From: Iris pallida
Lineage: Eukaryota; Streptophyta; Magnoliopsida; Asparagales; Iridaceae
Length of the DNA: 64,000 nt
Reading direction: 5' to 3'
NCBI GenBank assembly: GCA_029216955.1
Contig: JANAVB010033216.1
Coordinates: 7,303,138-7,367,137, forward strand
In this document: in pieces, positions 44,677-55,942 of the stretch
How positions within the stretch are numbered: position 1 is the first letter of the stretch
Layout of the letters: the number at the start of each line of letters is the position of its first letter
Translations under genes and position numbers: made by a program
Notes under the pieces: generated by a model
The model's database searches: none
What the model was told of the DNA's origin: nothing
Seen by the model: the letters and a program-made list of their open reading frames with translations, nothing else

Positions 44677-45609
44677 TGTTGACACAAAGTCACAGTCAAC
44701 CAAATATTGATAACATTGACTAAATAATACTTGTAATAATTCAATACGACACACGACGACTACTCCAGCTCAAGACAGACGATAGCTCAGTTTTTGCAAT
44801 ACAAGTCATTTTTGAGTCTGTATTTTTATATTTATTGAGTCTAGACTATTGTAAGCTGAGTTGTGCTGAGCTCTTGAGACTTAACCTATAGCCTACCCAA
44901 AATCCATAAGCTCCACAAAAGTCCATTGGACATTAGGACCCATTCTGTGCTCTGGAGACAGAGTTCGGGCCGAACTCTGCCTCCACACAGAGTTCAGGCC
45001 GAACTCTGTCCCCTAAAAATCAGCACCCTAATTTTTAGGGTTGGCTGGTTGCTAGTTGTCCAACGGCCAAATTTTTGAAAATTCCTACCAGAATTCTGGC
45101 CGAATTCTGCCTGCTAAAACCCTATAAATAGGCCAAGAATTCTCTCATTTTCATTCATCCAATCTTCTCTTCTCTTCTCTCTTATGCTCAATATAAGCCA
45201 TACCCTTCTTCATCTACTAGCCACAAGTTTCCTAAGTCTCGAGTGCTCAGCATCTCTCAGTTAGGAGTCTTGTGCAATAGTTCAAGAAGTCGCTTGGAAA
45301 ATTCCAAGCATCGCCACTGCGATCCTTTGTAAGAAGTTGACGTGCTCTTCTGAAGAAAAGGCACGGGGTATAACTACTATTTCACAAATAGTGAATTTAA
45401 TCCTGAGCTAGAGTTCTCAGGCCTGGACTAGTCCTCCACGAGGGAAACCAGGTTAAAAATCGGTTGTATTTGCGTATGCTTTCTTGCTCCTTATTTATTT
45501 TCGCATTTACTCTGATTATTTTTAGATTGTGAAAAAGTTTAATTTTTTAATTGGGTATTATCACTATAAACTCTATTCACCCCCCTCTAGAGTTGCCATC
45601 TGTTCTTCA
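44677..45609 (+). repeat. 3' LTR of element H
   Basis: 933 bp, same ends and length as the 5' LTR, TATA box at 45122-45131. Nearly all differences from the 5' LTR are transitions. Confidence 0.96.
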
Positions 45610-45614
45610 CGCTG
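45610..45614. repeat. TSD cgctg, right copy (element H)
   Basis: Matches 36077-36081. Confidence 0.95.
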
Positions 45615-45894
45615 GAGGCACCAGGACAGGGGTTGGCTGTTAGGTGGCGGCCAGGGAGGTGTCTTGTCTGGGTTAGGGTTAGATGCGTTGAGATTTGACG
45701 TTCATATTGGGGTGTGTCCGACACGAAGATGAGTTAGAAATTCGTGTCCGGTGTGTCGAACACGAGGAGGAAAAAAAATGTAAATGTAAAAGAATATAGT
45801 AGAATAAAGATGGTGGACATGGACACAGACACGGTGCACGTACATGTGGTAGAGGAAATTATGAAGTTGTAGAAGTTTATGGATTAGTACCTGC

Positions 45895-45904
45895 CTATTT
45901 ATAG
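45895..45904 (-). promoter_or_regulatory. TATA box of the C 3' LTR (minus strand)
   Basis: Minus strand CTATAAATAG; conserved in the other LTR at 55077-55086. Confidence 0.7.
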
Positions 45905-46770
45905 GATGTGGGAATTCCCATTTGGATAGGATTGTGGGGGTTTTAAATCTTCATAGATAATTTCATAATTAAATTCAAATTATAACAATCAACATAAATT
46001 CAAATTCAATTTAATTAAATCTATCTAAAATAAAATCCATAAATTTAAACATCAATCAAACCATTTAAAATATATTTATGAATACTAAAATAATCATATT
46101 ATTTAATTTCAAAAATAATTATTAAATCTATCTAAAATAAAAATCCATAAATTCAAACTAATTTAAACATTAATTATGATTTTCAAAATATCCTCATAAA
46201 TAATAAAAAAAATTAATAATAAATAATTTTGAAAATTACCATAAATATTTAACTACTAATATGGAATATATTTAAAATACTTCTTCAATAAATTTTAGAT
46301 AAAAATAATTTCAAAAATCACAATAGGTATTCAAATATTTGGAAATAGCTTTTTGATAATTGGATAAAACAATTTGTACTTCGAAAAACCAAAGTGAGCA
46401 TGAAATAAATTTCTTGCCTCTCGCACAAAATATTATACATAAAATAATACTCTTCTAAACTACTACTTATATTTATACGATAAAATAAAATAAAATAGTA
46501 TTTTGGAAATCTTGTCGCGCTTTCACAACTTTTTAAGTAATTAAAAATAATTATCACATATTATTTTGAGAACTATCTTCATTAATAAAATCTATAATCA
46601 AAAACCGTTTTTCTAAAAATATGTACCTAGCACATGTTCGCACTCGACGTGCAATTATGAAATATGCCGTTTGCACACAACGTACAATTCGACTACGCGA
46701 CGTACAATACAAAAATTTTAAATCAGTACCAAAATCGATAAAAATATAGTAGAAATTTAGGGATTTTACA

Positions 46771-48066
46771 TCCTACCCAACTTAAAAGAATTTTGTCCTC
46801 GAAATTAAGAATTGGTAGGGGGTGAGAAGACACAAGGGGTATCGATGGGGAACAAACAACGACAATATTTTCATAAAATCATGTCGTAAGAAATCGTGAT
46901 CTAAATCATAGAATTTAATACGGGTATGGTTACGAGGGTCGCAAGTTAAGGCACGAGTAGAAGATTAAGGGTTTAAAGTTTAAATCAAGAGTATCATGCA
47001 ATAGAGAATGATATGGTATCAAGAGAAATAAGTTAGAAACCTAGTAGATATGGGTTCTTGAGAGTAGGTTGAGGCACGAATAAGAGATTGATTAGGTTCA
47101 TGCCTAAATTAAGTGATTAGGAGGTCATGAGAGGGCCGAGAAGTTTAGGATGAAGATATAGCAATATCGAGTGATAATGGTCCTACTCGATAGGAAGGCT
47201 AGAGGAAGTTCTAGTACAACGCCTTCGTCCTTCTAAAATAGGTGAAGGCGAAAGCAATATAGAGTTCGAGGGGGACGTTATCGAATACGAATACGTGATT
47301 CAAAGACAATCGAATAATTTCAAAGGAATTATCAAAGCAATCGTGGATGGGATTCTAGAGGACAAGTTTCGCTATGTCCCCATCCACGTAAGATGATAGA
47401 TAAAAGCGAACCAAAATGCACTAGGTTGATCAGACCATCATGCACCGGTTCTGAGTAGACAATCTATTAGTGGAGGCCTCCAATAACATATGTCATGAAC
47501 AAGCTTGATAAAGAAATAGGGCTTGCAAAAACTAGGCTACATTAGCATCATTAGTCTAGATAGTAACAATATAGGCACGTGAGATTAAAATTGAAATAAA
47601 GTAGAATTAGTTCAAACGATTCCAAGTCATATCCTGTGTTGGTCTCCATACAGTCGTCCTACAGTCTTCTTGTCCAAGTCCTTGGTTGACTAGATGGGTT
47701 AGGGCCCTCTAAATTCTAGAATCTAAGTAAACTTGTGAATATATGTCACAAGTACAAAGGGATTGCTAGGTCACAAGGCATTCTATCCAACTTAAAATTT
47801 AACTAATGGTGTTTTGGGACAATGTCTAACTAGTAGGGGTCACCTGTCTAACCTTTAGCAAAACACGAAGGGAAGATAATAATTATGATGGAAGGAATCA
47901 AGCAAGATGCAGTCGATGAGTCGAACGATAGTTCGAATATGGAATCGAGGAAAGAGGTCAAGTATGTGGATGAGATCCTAGACTTCTAATCCTATATGCA
48001 GGCTTGCTTGGTACGGTAAAGTAACCAAACAATTTATGTTGACCTGCATGGGCCACCACAAAAACA
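46771..48066 (-). other. Internal region of element C, noncoding
   Basis: 1296 bp between the LTRs. On the minus strand it starts with the primer site (48041-48058) and ends with the polypurine tract (46771-46785) and the relic AATTTCGAGGACAAAATTC of the end of gypsy pol. I find no gag, protease, RT or integrase motif in any frame. The middle resembles untranslated leader sequence. Confidence 0.8.
48041..48058 (-). other. Primer binding site, tRNA-Ile type (element C)
   Basis: Minus strand TGGTGGCCCATGCAGGTC, 8 nt from the 5' LTR at 48067. Its complement ends in GGGCCA plus CCA, as I recall the plant tRNA-Ile(AAU) 3' end. Confidence 0.78.
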
Positions 48067-48271
48067 TGTAACGCCCCAGTCCCAAAATACGTAGGACTAG
48101 GAACGTAGACATGCTAGCTGTATACATACGAAGTATACCCCAATATATGGAACCTCGTATGCATACATAAGCTATAATATGCAGTAGAAACCATAACGAC
48201 TAATCTCATCCACAAAATAAAGGAAAATAAAGAATTCATATAATCATCTATGGAGATGTATTTGTACAATA

Positions 48272-48276
48272 TGTTG
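48272..48276. repeat. TSD tgttg, left copy (solo LTR S)
   Basis: Repeated at 51963-51967; the uninterrupted site is at 33258-33263 in the other C LTR (atatgttggacgg). Confidence 0.93.
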
Positions 48277-50712
48277 TGTAGCACCCAGTTTCCCAAATGA
48301 GGGTAATTTTGAAATTTCGTATTTATAATTATTTTAATAATGATATTTAATTCATGATATGATTTTTGGTAATTTTAAATCATTTTAAAATTATTTAAAT
48401 CAATGACTTGTGGGTTTGACGTTTTGCTAGTGAAACCCTAGAGACTGTTTGACCTAGAGCCTAACCATGTGATTATGATATTTTAATGTCATTTTTGGTC
48501 TAAGAATATTTTTTGCATTTGACCTCTTTGAATTATTTTGATATTATTTATTATTTATGATATTGTTTTGGGGTTATTTGAGTCAGGTTCGAATTTCTAC
48601 TCAATCCGACTTGAAACAGGGACCCGGGGGTAGTTTGACTCTAGTACGACCCACACACTAGTTAGGCAAGGCCCACATTATATTAATTTTAGTCCACATG
48701 ATAGAAATATTTTAGTTAGAGGTTAGACTAATTATTATGGATAAGGTTAGTGTGATTAGAGACTTTAGAATGACTAATTTAGCCCCAACCAATTAGCCCT
48801 TTCCTAATACTCATAGAATAGGTTAGTGGGGGCATTTTGGACCTTACCATAATAGGACAAATAGCCCCATATGGCCAGCCACTTTGGGAGAGGATAGGCT
48901 CAAGTTCATTTCATTATTCTCATCCACACTCTCTCTCTTGTTCTTCCCCAAATTCCTAGAGAGCAATCCCTAGCAATTTCTCCACCAAATCCTTCCATTT
49001 CACCACCAAATCTTCTTCTTTCCTTCTCCATTCTAGCCAAGGAGGAAGCTACCCAAGTTTGGGAGGATTCGGAGCTCGTTCGTGTCCTTTTGGAATCTCT
49101 ACGTGTCGGTGTCGCTCCGGGAAGGCTTTTCTTCGATTCGATCTACCGGGAGGTATAAATCCCTACTCTTTTTCATTTCCTCATGCATATAGGTCTATTT
49201 TGAACCCATAGAAATGACCCCCATGGTTGTATCTCCATTTGTGTCCATTTTGTGTCCATTTGGAGGTCATAGGAGTGTCCTTTGTGTTGTGGTTGTGTCC
49301 ATATGGGAAAATCCCAAATTTGGACACACTATGTGTTGTTGTTGTGTATGAATGAATTATTACATGTTTAATCTCATATTTTTTGTATTGGAGATGTGTT
49401 CTATAGTGTCTCATATATATATATTAGTGTAGAGAGTGAGTTCTTGATATATTATGTTATATACTTGTGTTCTTTTGTCTCAAACTACCTAAATCCATCA
49501 TGATTTTTATCCACGTTTTTAATTTCATCCCTAACTTAGAAATGTCATAACTTCTAGCTCAAAGCTTGGTTTAATCTCCCATTTTTTTAAAAGAAGCATA
49601 TTGAAGTTAGCTTTCCAAAAACATGTATTAATAGGCCTAATTCTTTATGTAACTTTCTAGAGAATTATTTGAGTGTCAGCTATACGAAAGACAAACGCGT
49701 TCTCGGTGTTTTTGCGATTCCGGGAGTTTCCGGAAACGAAAACGCGATCCGTTTGAAGTTTCGGAAAGCTAACACATAGATCTATAACATACTTTAATCC
49801 TAAATTTTAATTCATGCTGAAATGGTACAGTATTGATTATTAGTAGGCGTTACTATTCGGCATATGCATTTTGTGCACCCTTGTGTGTAATATAATGTTC
49901 TATTTGATTTTAACCCATGTTAATGTATGTACATTATGTAATTAAATAGAGAATGCAAGCATGAGTAAATGGTTAAATAAATGATGTATGAGGTGTAAGT
50001 ATCCTATCTAATGTAAGCATGTATAAGTATGGCTTGTAATGAATATGTAGGTTCCATAGTATGTAATGTATGGTGCATATAGTGGTGCAAGAGATTAAAT
50101 GAATGATGAATGAATGCAAGCATGAATGTAATGTAATAATAGATGTAATGTATGCAATATACAAGTTAATGAGATGTAATGTTCTATGTTAACACAAATC
50201 CTATATTACCTCATGTACCCCCTTACACTATGTTGACACTATCACACTTGACACATTGTTCACTTACACTTTGACACTCTTTGATATGTATACACTATGT
50301 ATGCCCATTTAACCCTCACTTGCCCCTTTGCCATGTTCACATACACACACATAGCCTCTTAAGTAAGTATTTATGAATATAGTTAACTTAGCTATGTATG
50401 TATATTATATATATGTTAGCATATTGTGTTGTAATATATAAGTTTATATAACCATTTGAAATGCCATGATTATAGACCTAATGTTGAATACCAATATATG
50501 CATGTGTATATATGTGTAGACATATATAGCTTAAAGTAATAGATTACCTAGTGTATATCCAATGTGAATTCTTACCTATTTGAGTATTGAATAATTACAT
50601 GCTATATATAGTTGGGTGTATGTTGGCTTGTATAGCCTTGTATTGATGTGTGCTTGCTAGGATAGTCTTGGTTAGGCCTAGTAAGACTTACTGGGTTAGG
50701 ACATGACCTAGT

Positions 50713-50778
50713 TTGACCTAGTTTGACTAGTGCAGTTGACCAGAGTTGACCAAGGGTTGACTTTGGCCTAGTTTGACC
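50713..50778 (+). promoter_or_regulatory. W-box cluster in solo LTR S
   Basis: Six TTGACC or TTGACT sites at 50713, 50723, 50736, 50746, 50757 and 50773, all in the same orientation. TTGAC[C/T] is the WRKY-factor binding core. They arise partly from tandem repeats of CTAGTTTGAC. Confidence 0.6.
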
Positions 50779-51059
50779 TAGATTCATGTAGAATGCATTG
50801 TAGTGCTTTATATTATCCTTCTGGACATGTTGTGACTTGTGTTGTTCTAATTAAGAGCCAGACACCTCTCCTCGGACAGTATCTTTACCTTGGACATTCA
50901 GATATCAGGCGAGTACATTTTTTGATCATTTCATATCCTGTTTAGAATTATTTTCCTGCTTTAAATTACTTTACTTGATACTGTCACGTTGGTCACACGG
51001 ATTGGTACTATATGGATCTTTTCATGAGATGTTATCCCCCTCGGGAGCATCGGATACTG

Positions 51060-51350
51060 CATGTTTTGTGCGTTTCATGAATCATCACGTATCTCTATGC
51101 TTCCTCTGATTCACGAATCGCTTGTGACACATATACTCTCATGTTCACAGAGCCATCATGAATCACCTTCACGTATCACTCATTTTATGAGCCATGTGAA
51201 GTTTCACGAATCTTAACATAACTTGAACAGATCCTTGTGTATTGATTGGGGATGGGGGAGTAGAAATAGACATGTGAATATTATCCAAGTAGCTGTAGTC
51301 ATGAATCACTCTCTTAGCTGTAGTCATGAATCTCCTATGCCATTCACATG
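51060..51350 (+). repeat. Degenerate TCATGAATC/GATTCACGA repeats in S
   Basis: About nine copies of the words TCATGAATC, TCACGAATC or GATTCACGA in both orientations, with irregular spacing. Confidence 0.5.
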
Positions 51351-51962
51351 TTTATATTTTACTCTGACTCACTAGTCACTGTTAGTTCTCTATGTATAGT
51401 AGATATTTCTATTATAGTTCTCTTTCTCTGTTTACATACTGTATTTCCTTCAGATCCTGTATCTTACTTTACTGCATGATTATATTTTCTAACCTGCTAT
51501 GATCTGTTGAGATGTACTGTGCTCGCTCCAGTCCTGACTGGACCTATTGATAAATTTTACAGATAGCCTGGAGGTTGCCTGCTAGCCTAGAGGAGACAGT
51601 AGAGGTTGCATAGATAGCTAGGATTTTTGCTTATAGTTTATTTTCAGTCATCTTGAGTTGTATTTATGGATTACTGTATTTGAGTTTTGAGATGTATTCT
51701 GAGTTTGTATCTTAGACACTTAGACTTCTATCTGTTGTATCTCTTTTCGATTTCATGTTTTATCTATCTTCCTTTATGCTCTACCTTAGATGTGATTGAG
51801 TTTACATTCTGCTATGTCACCCCCATTCGGAGAGTGTAAACTATTTAGTCTTATACTGTTAGATGCATTGAGACCTAGGATAGCGTTCTACCGCCGACAC
51901 TGCAGCGTAGGCTGGGCGTTGTTATGTTCTCGTGCCCTAACTCTAGGGTGCGGGTCGTGACA

Positions 51963-51967
51963 TGTTG
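51963..51967. repeat. TSD tgttg, right copy (solo LTR S)
   Basis: Matches 48272-48276. Confidence 0.93.
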
Positions 51968-54900
51968 GACAGAGACAAATCCACTACCAACAAGCAAGAA
52001 AAGAAATACATGAAAATGAAATGAGCTTGGCGAGCGAAGCGAAGACGATCCAAGTGCAATCATCCTCGAAAAAATAGCGATGATTACGGCTAGAGCTATA
52101 ACACCTGCGAAAGACAAGAGCACACACCTGGCGAGATAACCAGGTCCTCAGAGGGACGTAACAAGACACATAATATCATGCGATAACTGAATAAATAAAG
52201 CTCAACAGAAAAGTATATATGACTACACAAATAAAGGTCCTTAACCATTCTATGTGAGAATGCATTTTGAAGACAACGTTCCACATAAGGGCTCTCGAGA
52301 CTAGAAATATGGCACGTTAGCGTTTTAACCAAGGCACTAGTGGCGTCTAGAGAAAAGTAAATGCACGGCCCATTAGCACTCGAGTGAGGGCTAAGGGGCA
52401 TCTAGAGAAAAATAAATGCACGGCCACTAGCTCTTGGGTGAGTCACTAACGGCGGCTAGAGAAAAGTAAATGTGTGAAAGCCCCTGCGCCTAATAACTGT
52501 CTTCACCCTCCCCATGCACTACTCGTGCTGAATCCACACCACGATATTTCTAATAACCGCTAAGTCTTTTAGACAACTATATTAGCAGTTATATCCTAAC
52601 GCTCGTCCTGTACGCACCGATGTACGATCGGTACGTAAGTCCGAATCTATATGAGACACGTGATATCGTGGTACACAGGTGTCGGCCAATGAATGCAGCA
52701 CAAACAAAGATGGTCCCTTAACTCTAGGCCAAATGCATGAAGAAAACTATAATATAATAATTTGCAACTACATACTATTTTGAAAGAACAACTTATAAGA
52801 AATAAAACATGCATGATATTGAGCAAGAAATTTAAACAGTAAAGGCAAGGTGTCTTGCCTGGTAGGACGTCTGGTGTACTGCAAGGATCAAGATGGCACA
52901 AACTGTGACTCCAGTGCAACAACTGCACAAGAGGACCTCTATTGGTGGCACGGACAGTTCTATTGGGTCCATAAGGGTCAAATTAGTTAGGGTAGACATA
53001 AGGTAGTATAGAATAGGATGGCTATGGGCAGGAGAAGATTCACAAGAAAAAGGATAATAATAATAATATATATACAATTCTTAGAAAACTATTTAACCTA
53101 AAAATATATTTTATTAGTAAAAATAGTTTTATATATATATATAAATATATGAAAAATGTATGATAAATGTATCAAAAATATTCCTTTGCATTTAGGCAAA
53201 AACAAAATATATGAAAAATGTATGAAAAATATATGAAAAATGTAAAATAAGATCGCCTTTAGGCAAAAACAAAATTTGTACATTTGTAAAAATAATTTGT
53301 CAATAGCTCTCTCTATTTTTATTAGATAAAAATAAAACCTAAAGAAATGTATTGGGCTAAAATACTCCAAGGTTGTCGAAATGATTTTAGGTAGTAAACT
53401 ATATTTCATAAATCAAAATATATTCTAGGGAAAATATTTAAAATGCTAAATCCCTTAGACCAAAATTACATATATTCATATAAGTCGAGAAGGATATTTT
53501 AGGGTTAAAACATAACTTTGAATTTAGCTAGAAAAATATTTGTACGAATACAAATCATAAGATTCACAAAATAATAAAATAATGATAATAGTAATGATAA
53601 TAATAATAGAGAAATTATAATAAATAAATAAAAATATAAAAATAATATAAAAATAAAAAAATGTACTGTGTTTTCACTCCTCTCGAAGGAGAGAACACAG
53701 CTGTAATAAAGGAAAAAAACCAAAGAATGAGAGAGAAAGAAAGATGGGATGAGAAATGAATTGGGAGAGGGGAACGGTCGGGAGTGGGCGGAGGAGACGC
53801 TGCGGGCGGTGCTTGCTCTACGCTGCGGGGCTTCTCGGCGGAGGGGTGCACGAGCGAAGTTCGCGGCGGTGGGAAGGCGGTTCGGTGGCACGAGTGGAGG
53901 ATGGGCTCGCCGGCGTCGACGGGCGTGTGATTGCAGGCGGGTGGCGCGGCTCGGCGCTGGTCCGTGCAGACCTGAGCGCTCGGCAGCGCTCGGCGGCGAG
54001 GGGCTAAGGCGGGCGGACGCGCGCACGCGGAGGTTAGGGCACGCCGGCGGCGGAGAAAAAGGGGCGTGCGCGCAAGGCTGGGCGGCTAGGGGCGACGCCG
54101 AAGGTCGACGGAGAACGGGGACAGGTGCGGGCACCGATGAACGCGCCGGACGACTTGAGGCACACGGCGGCTCGCGGTGGCCGGCATGGACACGCGGCAG
54201 ATGTGGATAACTTTGATGGACGGGATCGAAGAGCTGTAGTGCTGCGTCGGTCGAGACGGAAGGCTGCGGGGATGTAGACGATGGCGGTGGTCCGAGCGCG
54301 TTGGTGAGAGATCTGGCCCGACACCACCGTGGTGGTGATGCTGCGAAATCGCTCTGGCGGCCGGGATAGGTAAGGGTTTTCCTTCTTTCCTCCTCTGTGT
54401 GGTGGTGCTTTGGGGTGAAGTTGCTGGCATTGGTGGGTTGCCGGTGGCAGCAGTGGTGGTGTGTTCTATGGAGGTGGAGGCGATATGATCAGATGGTGTT
54501 CGTGATGATGGGTTGTTGTGAGGGGAGGCCGAGGGAGGCTGGCTTGGCCGGAGTGGCCGCCGGTTGGTCGGGTTTGCCAGTGGTAGAACAAGGAAGCGGT
54601 TGGTGATGTCGTGGGTGTGGGAGGTGGAAGTCGATGACGAAGATGATGATGGTTTGGTCGGGACTATGGGGTGGTGGTGCCGGTGAATGGTAACAGGGAT
54701 GGTGTTGGTCACGGTAGATGGGAGGTGGTCGATGGTAGAGATAGGTGTTTGTGAGGGTGGCTTGGAAGTACGGCTCTCGACAAGGCGCTGGAGGCACCAG
54801 GACAGGGGTTGGCTGTTAGGTGGCGGCCAGGGAGGTGTCTTGTCTGGGTTAGGGTTAGGGTTAGATGAGTTGAGATTTGACGTTCATATCGGGGTGTGTC

Positions 54901-55076
54901 CGACACGAAGATGAGTTAAAAATTCCTGTCCGGTGTATCGAACACGAGGAGGAAAAAAAATGTAAATGTAAAGGAATATAGTGGAAGAAAGATAGTGGAC
55001 ATGGACACAAACATGGTGCACGTACATGTGGTGGAGGAAATTGTGGAGTTGTAGAAGTTTATGGATGAGTACCTGC

Positions 55077-55086
55077 CTATTTATAG
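55077..55086 (-). promoter_or_regulatory. TATA box of the C 5' LTR (minus strand)
   Basis: Minus strand CTATAAATAG, the promoter that would drive the C transcript leftwards through the GC-rich island. Confidence 0.7.
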
Positions 55087-55937
55087 GACGTGGAAATTCC
55101 CATTTGGATAGGATTGTGGGGGTTTTAAATCTTCATAGATAATTTCATAATTGAATTCAAATTAATACAATCAACATAAATTCAAATTCAATTTAATTAA
55201 ATCTATTTAAAATAAAATCCATAAATTTAAACATCAATCAAACCATTTAAAATATATTTATGAATACTAAAATAATCATATTATTTAATTTCGAAAATAA
55301 TTATTAAATCTATCTAAAATAAAAATACATAAATTCAAACTAATTTAAACATTAAGTATAATTTTCAAAATATCCTCATAAATAATAAATAATTTTGAAA
55401 ATTACCATAAATATTTAACTACTAATATAGAATATCTTTAAAATACTTCTTCAATAAATTTTAGATAAAAATAATTTCGAAAATCACAATAGGTATTCAA
55501 ATATTTGGAAATAGCTTTTTGATAATTGGATAAAATAATTTGTACTTCGAAAAACCAAAGTGAGCATGAAATAAATTTTCTGCCTCTCGCACAAAATATT
55601 ATACATAAAATAATACTCTTCTATACTACTACTTATATTTATACGATAAAATAAAATAAAATAGTATTTTGGAAATCTTGTCGCGCTTTCACAACTTTTT
55701 AAGTAATTAAAAATAATTATCACATATTATTTTGAGAACTATCTTCATTAATAAAATCTATAATCAAAAACCGTTTTTTCTAAAAATATGTACCTAGCAC
55801 ATGTTCGCACTCGACGCACAATTACGAAATATGTCGTTTGCGCACAACGTACAATTCGACTACGCGACGTACAATACAAAATTTTTAAATCCGTACCAAA
55901 ATCGATAAAAATATAGTAGAAATTTAGGGGTTTTACA

Positions 55938-55942
55938 TATAC
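55938..55942. repeat. TSD tatac, right copy (element C)
   Basis: Matches 33048-33052. Confidence 0.93.

Larger units (their letters stand above)
36082..45609 (+). mobile_element. Element H: SIRE/Maximus-type Ty1/copia with an extra ORF
   Basis: 9528 bp, two LTRs of 933 bp each with roughly 20 differences by eye (about 2 percent), TSD cgctg, initiator-Met primer site and polypurine tract. The order is gag, protease, integrase, RT, RNase H, the copia order. A long Gag with coiled coil and two zinc-binding regions plus a further ORF before the 3' LTR fit the SIRE/Maximus lineage. It is the youngest-looking insertion, and also the deepest in the nest. Confidence 0.93.
33053..46770 (-). repeat. 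3' LTR of element C, interrupted by H
   Basis: The LTR parts are 33053-36081 and 45615-46770. The two halves rejoin as in the right LTR at 54787 (aaggcgctggaggc). AT-rich arms flank a GC-rich island (35060-35960). Small ORFs such as 33942-34223 and 34906-35358 are not conserved as proteins between the two LTRs. Confidence 0.92.
48277..51962 (+). mobile_element. Solo LTR S, 3.7 kb, gypsy type
   Basis: TGTAGCACCCAG...GGGTCGTGACA, 3686 bp, with a perfect 5-bp TSD and no primer site, tract or coding domain. It therefore fits an LTR left by recombination between two LTRs of a full element. A pyrimidine-rich leader-like segment (48925-49060) may follow its transcription start. The right half carries a W-box cluster (50713-50778) and TCATGAATC-type repeats (51060-51350). 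Related fragments occur at 701-1814 and 2545-5656. ORFs inside are all below 80 codons and unconvincing. Confidence 0.88.
33053..55937 (-). mobile_element. Element C: large-LTR gypsy derivative without gag-pol
   Basis: Bounded by TGTAATGCCC and GGGGTTTTACA with TSD tatac. Without H and S its two LTRs are about 4185 and 4180 bp and the internal region is only 1296 bp. The internal region keeps a tRNA-Ile primer site and a polypurine tract but no gag or pol. This is the plan of a LARD (large retrotransposon derivative), which must borrow proteins from an autonomous partner. The shared primer site and tract point to a Tekay-like partner. Confidence 0.9.
48067..55937 (-). repeat. 5' LTR of element C, interrupted by S
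   Basis: LTR parts are 48067-48276 and 51968-55937 (4180 bp). GC-rich island at about 53760-54700. This copy shows H's empty target site near 54787. The 208- and 209-codon minus-strand ORFs (54086-54712, 53505-54134) lie in the biased island; the first is interrupted in the sister LTR, and neither has a recognisable domain. Confidence 0.92.

Noticed and set aside
49420..49432. Short TA microsatellite in S
   Set aside because: Too short to be notable.
53505..54134. 209-codon minus-strand ORF in the C 5' LTR, and the 208-codon ORF at 54086-54712
   Set aside because: Pro/Ser/Arg/Ala-rich products of a GC-rich island; the frame is open on both strands and is broken or different in the other C LTR.
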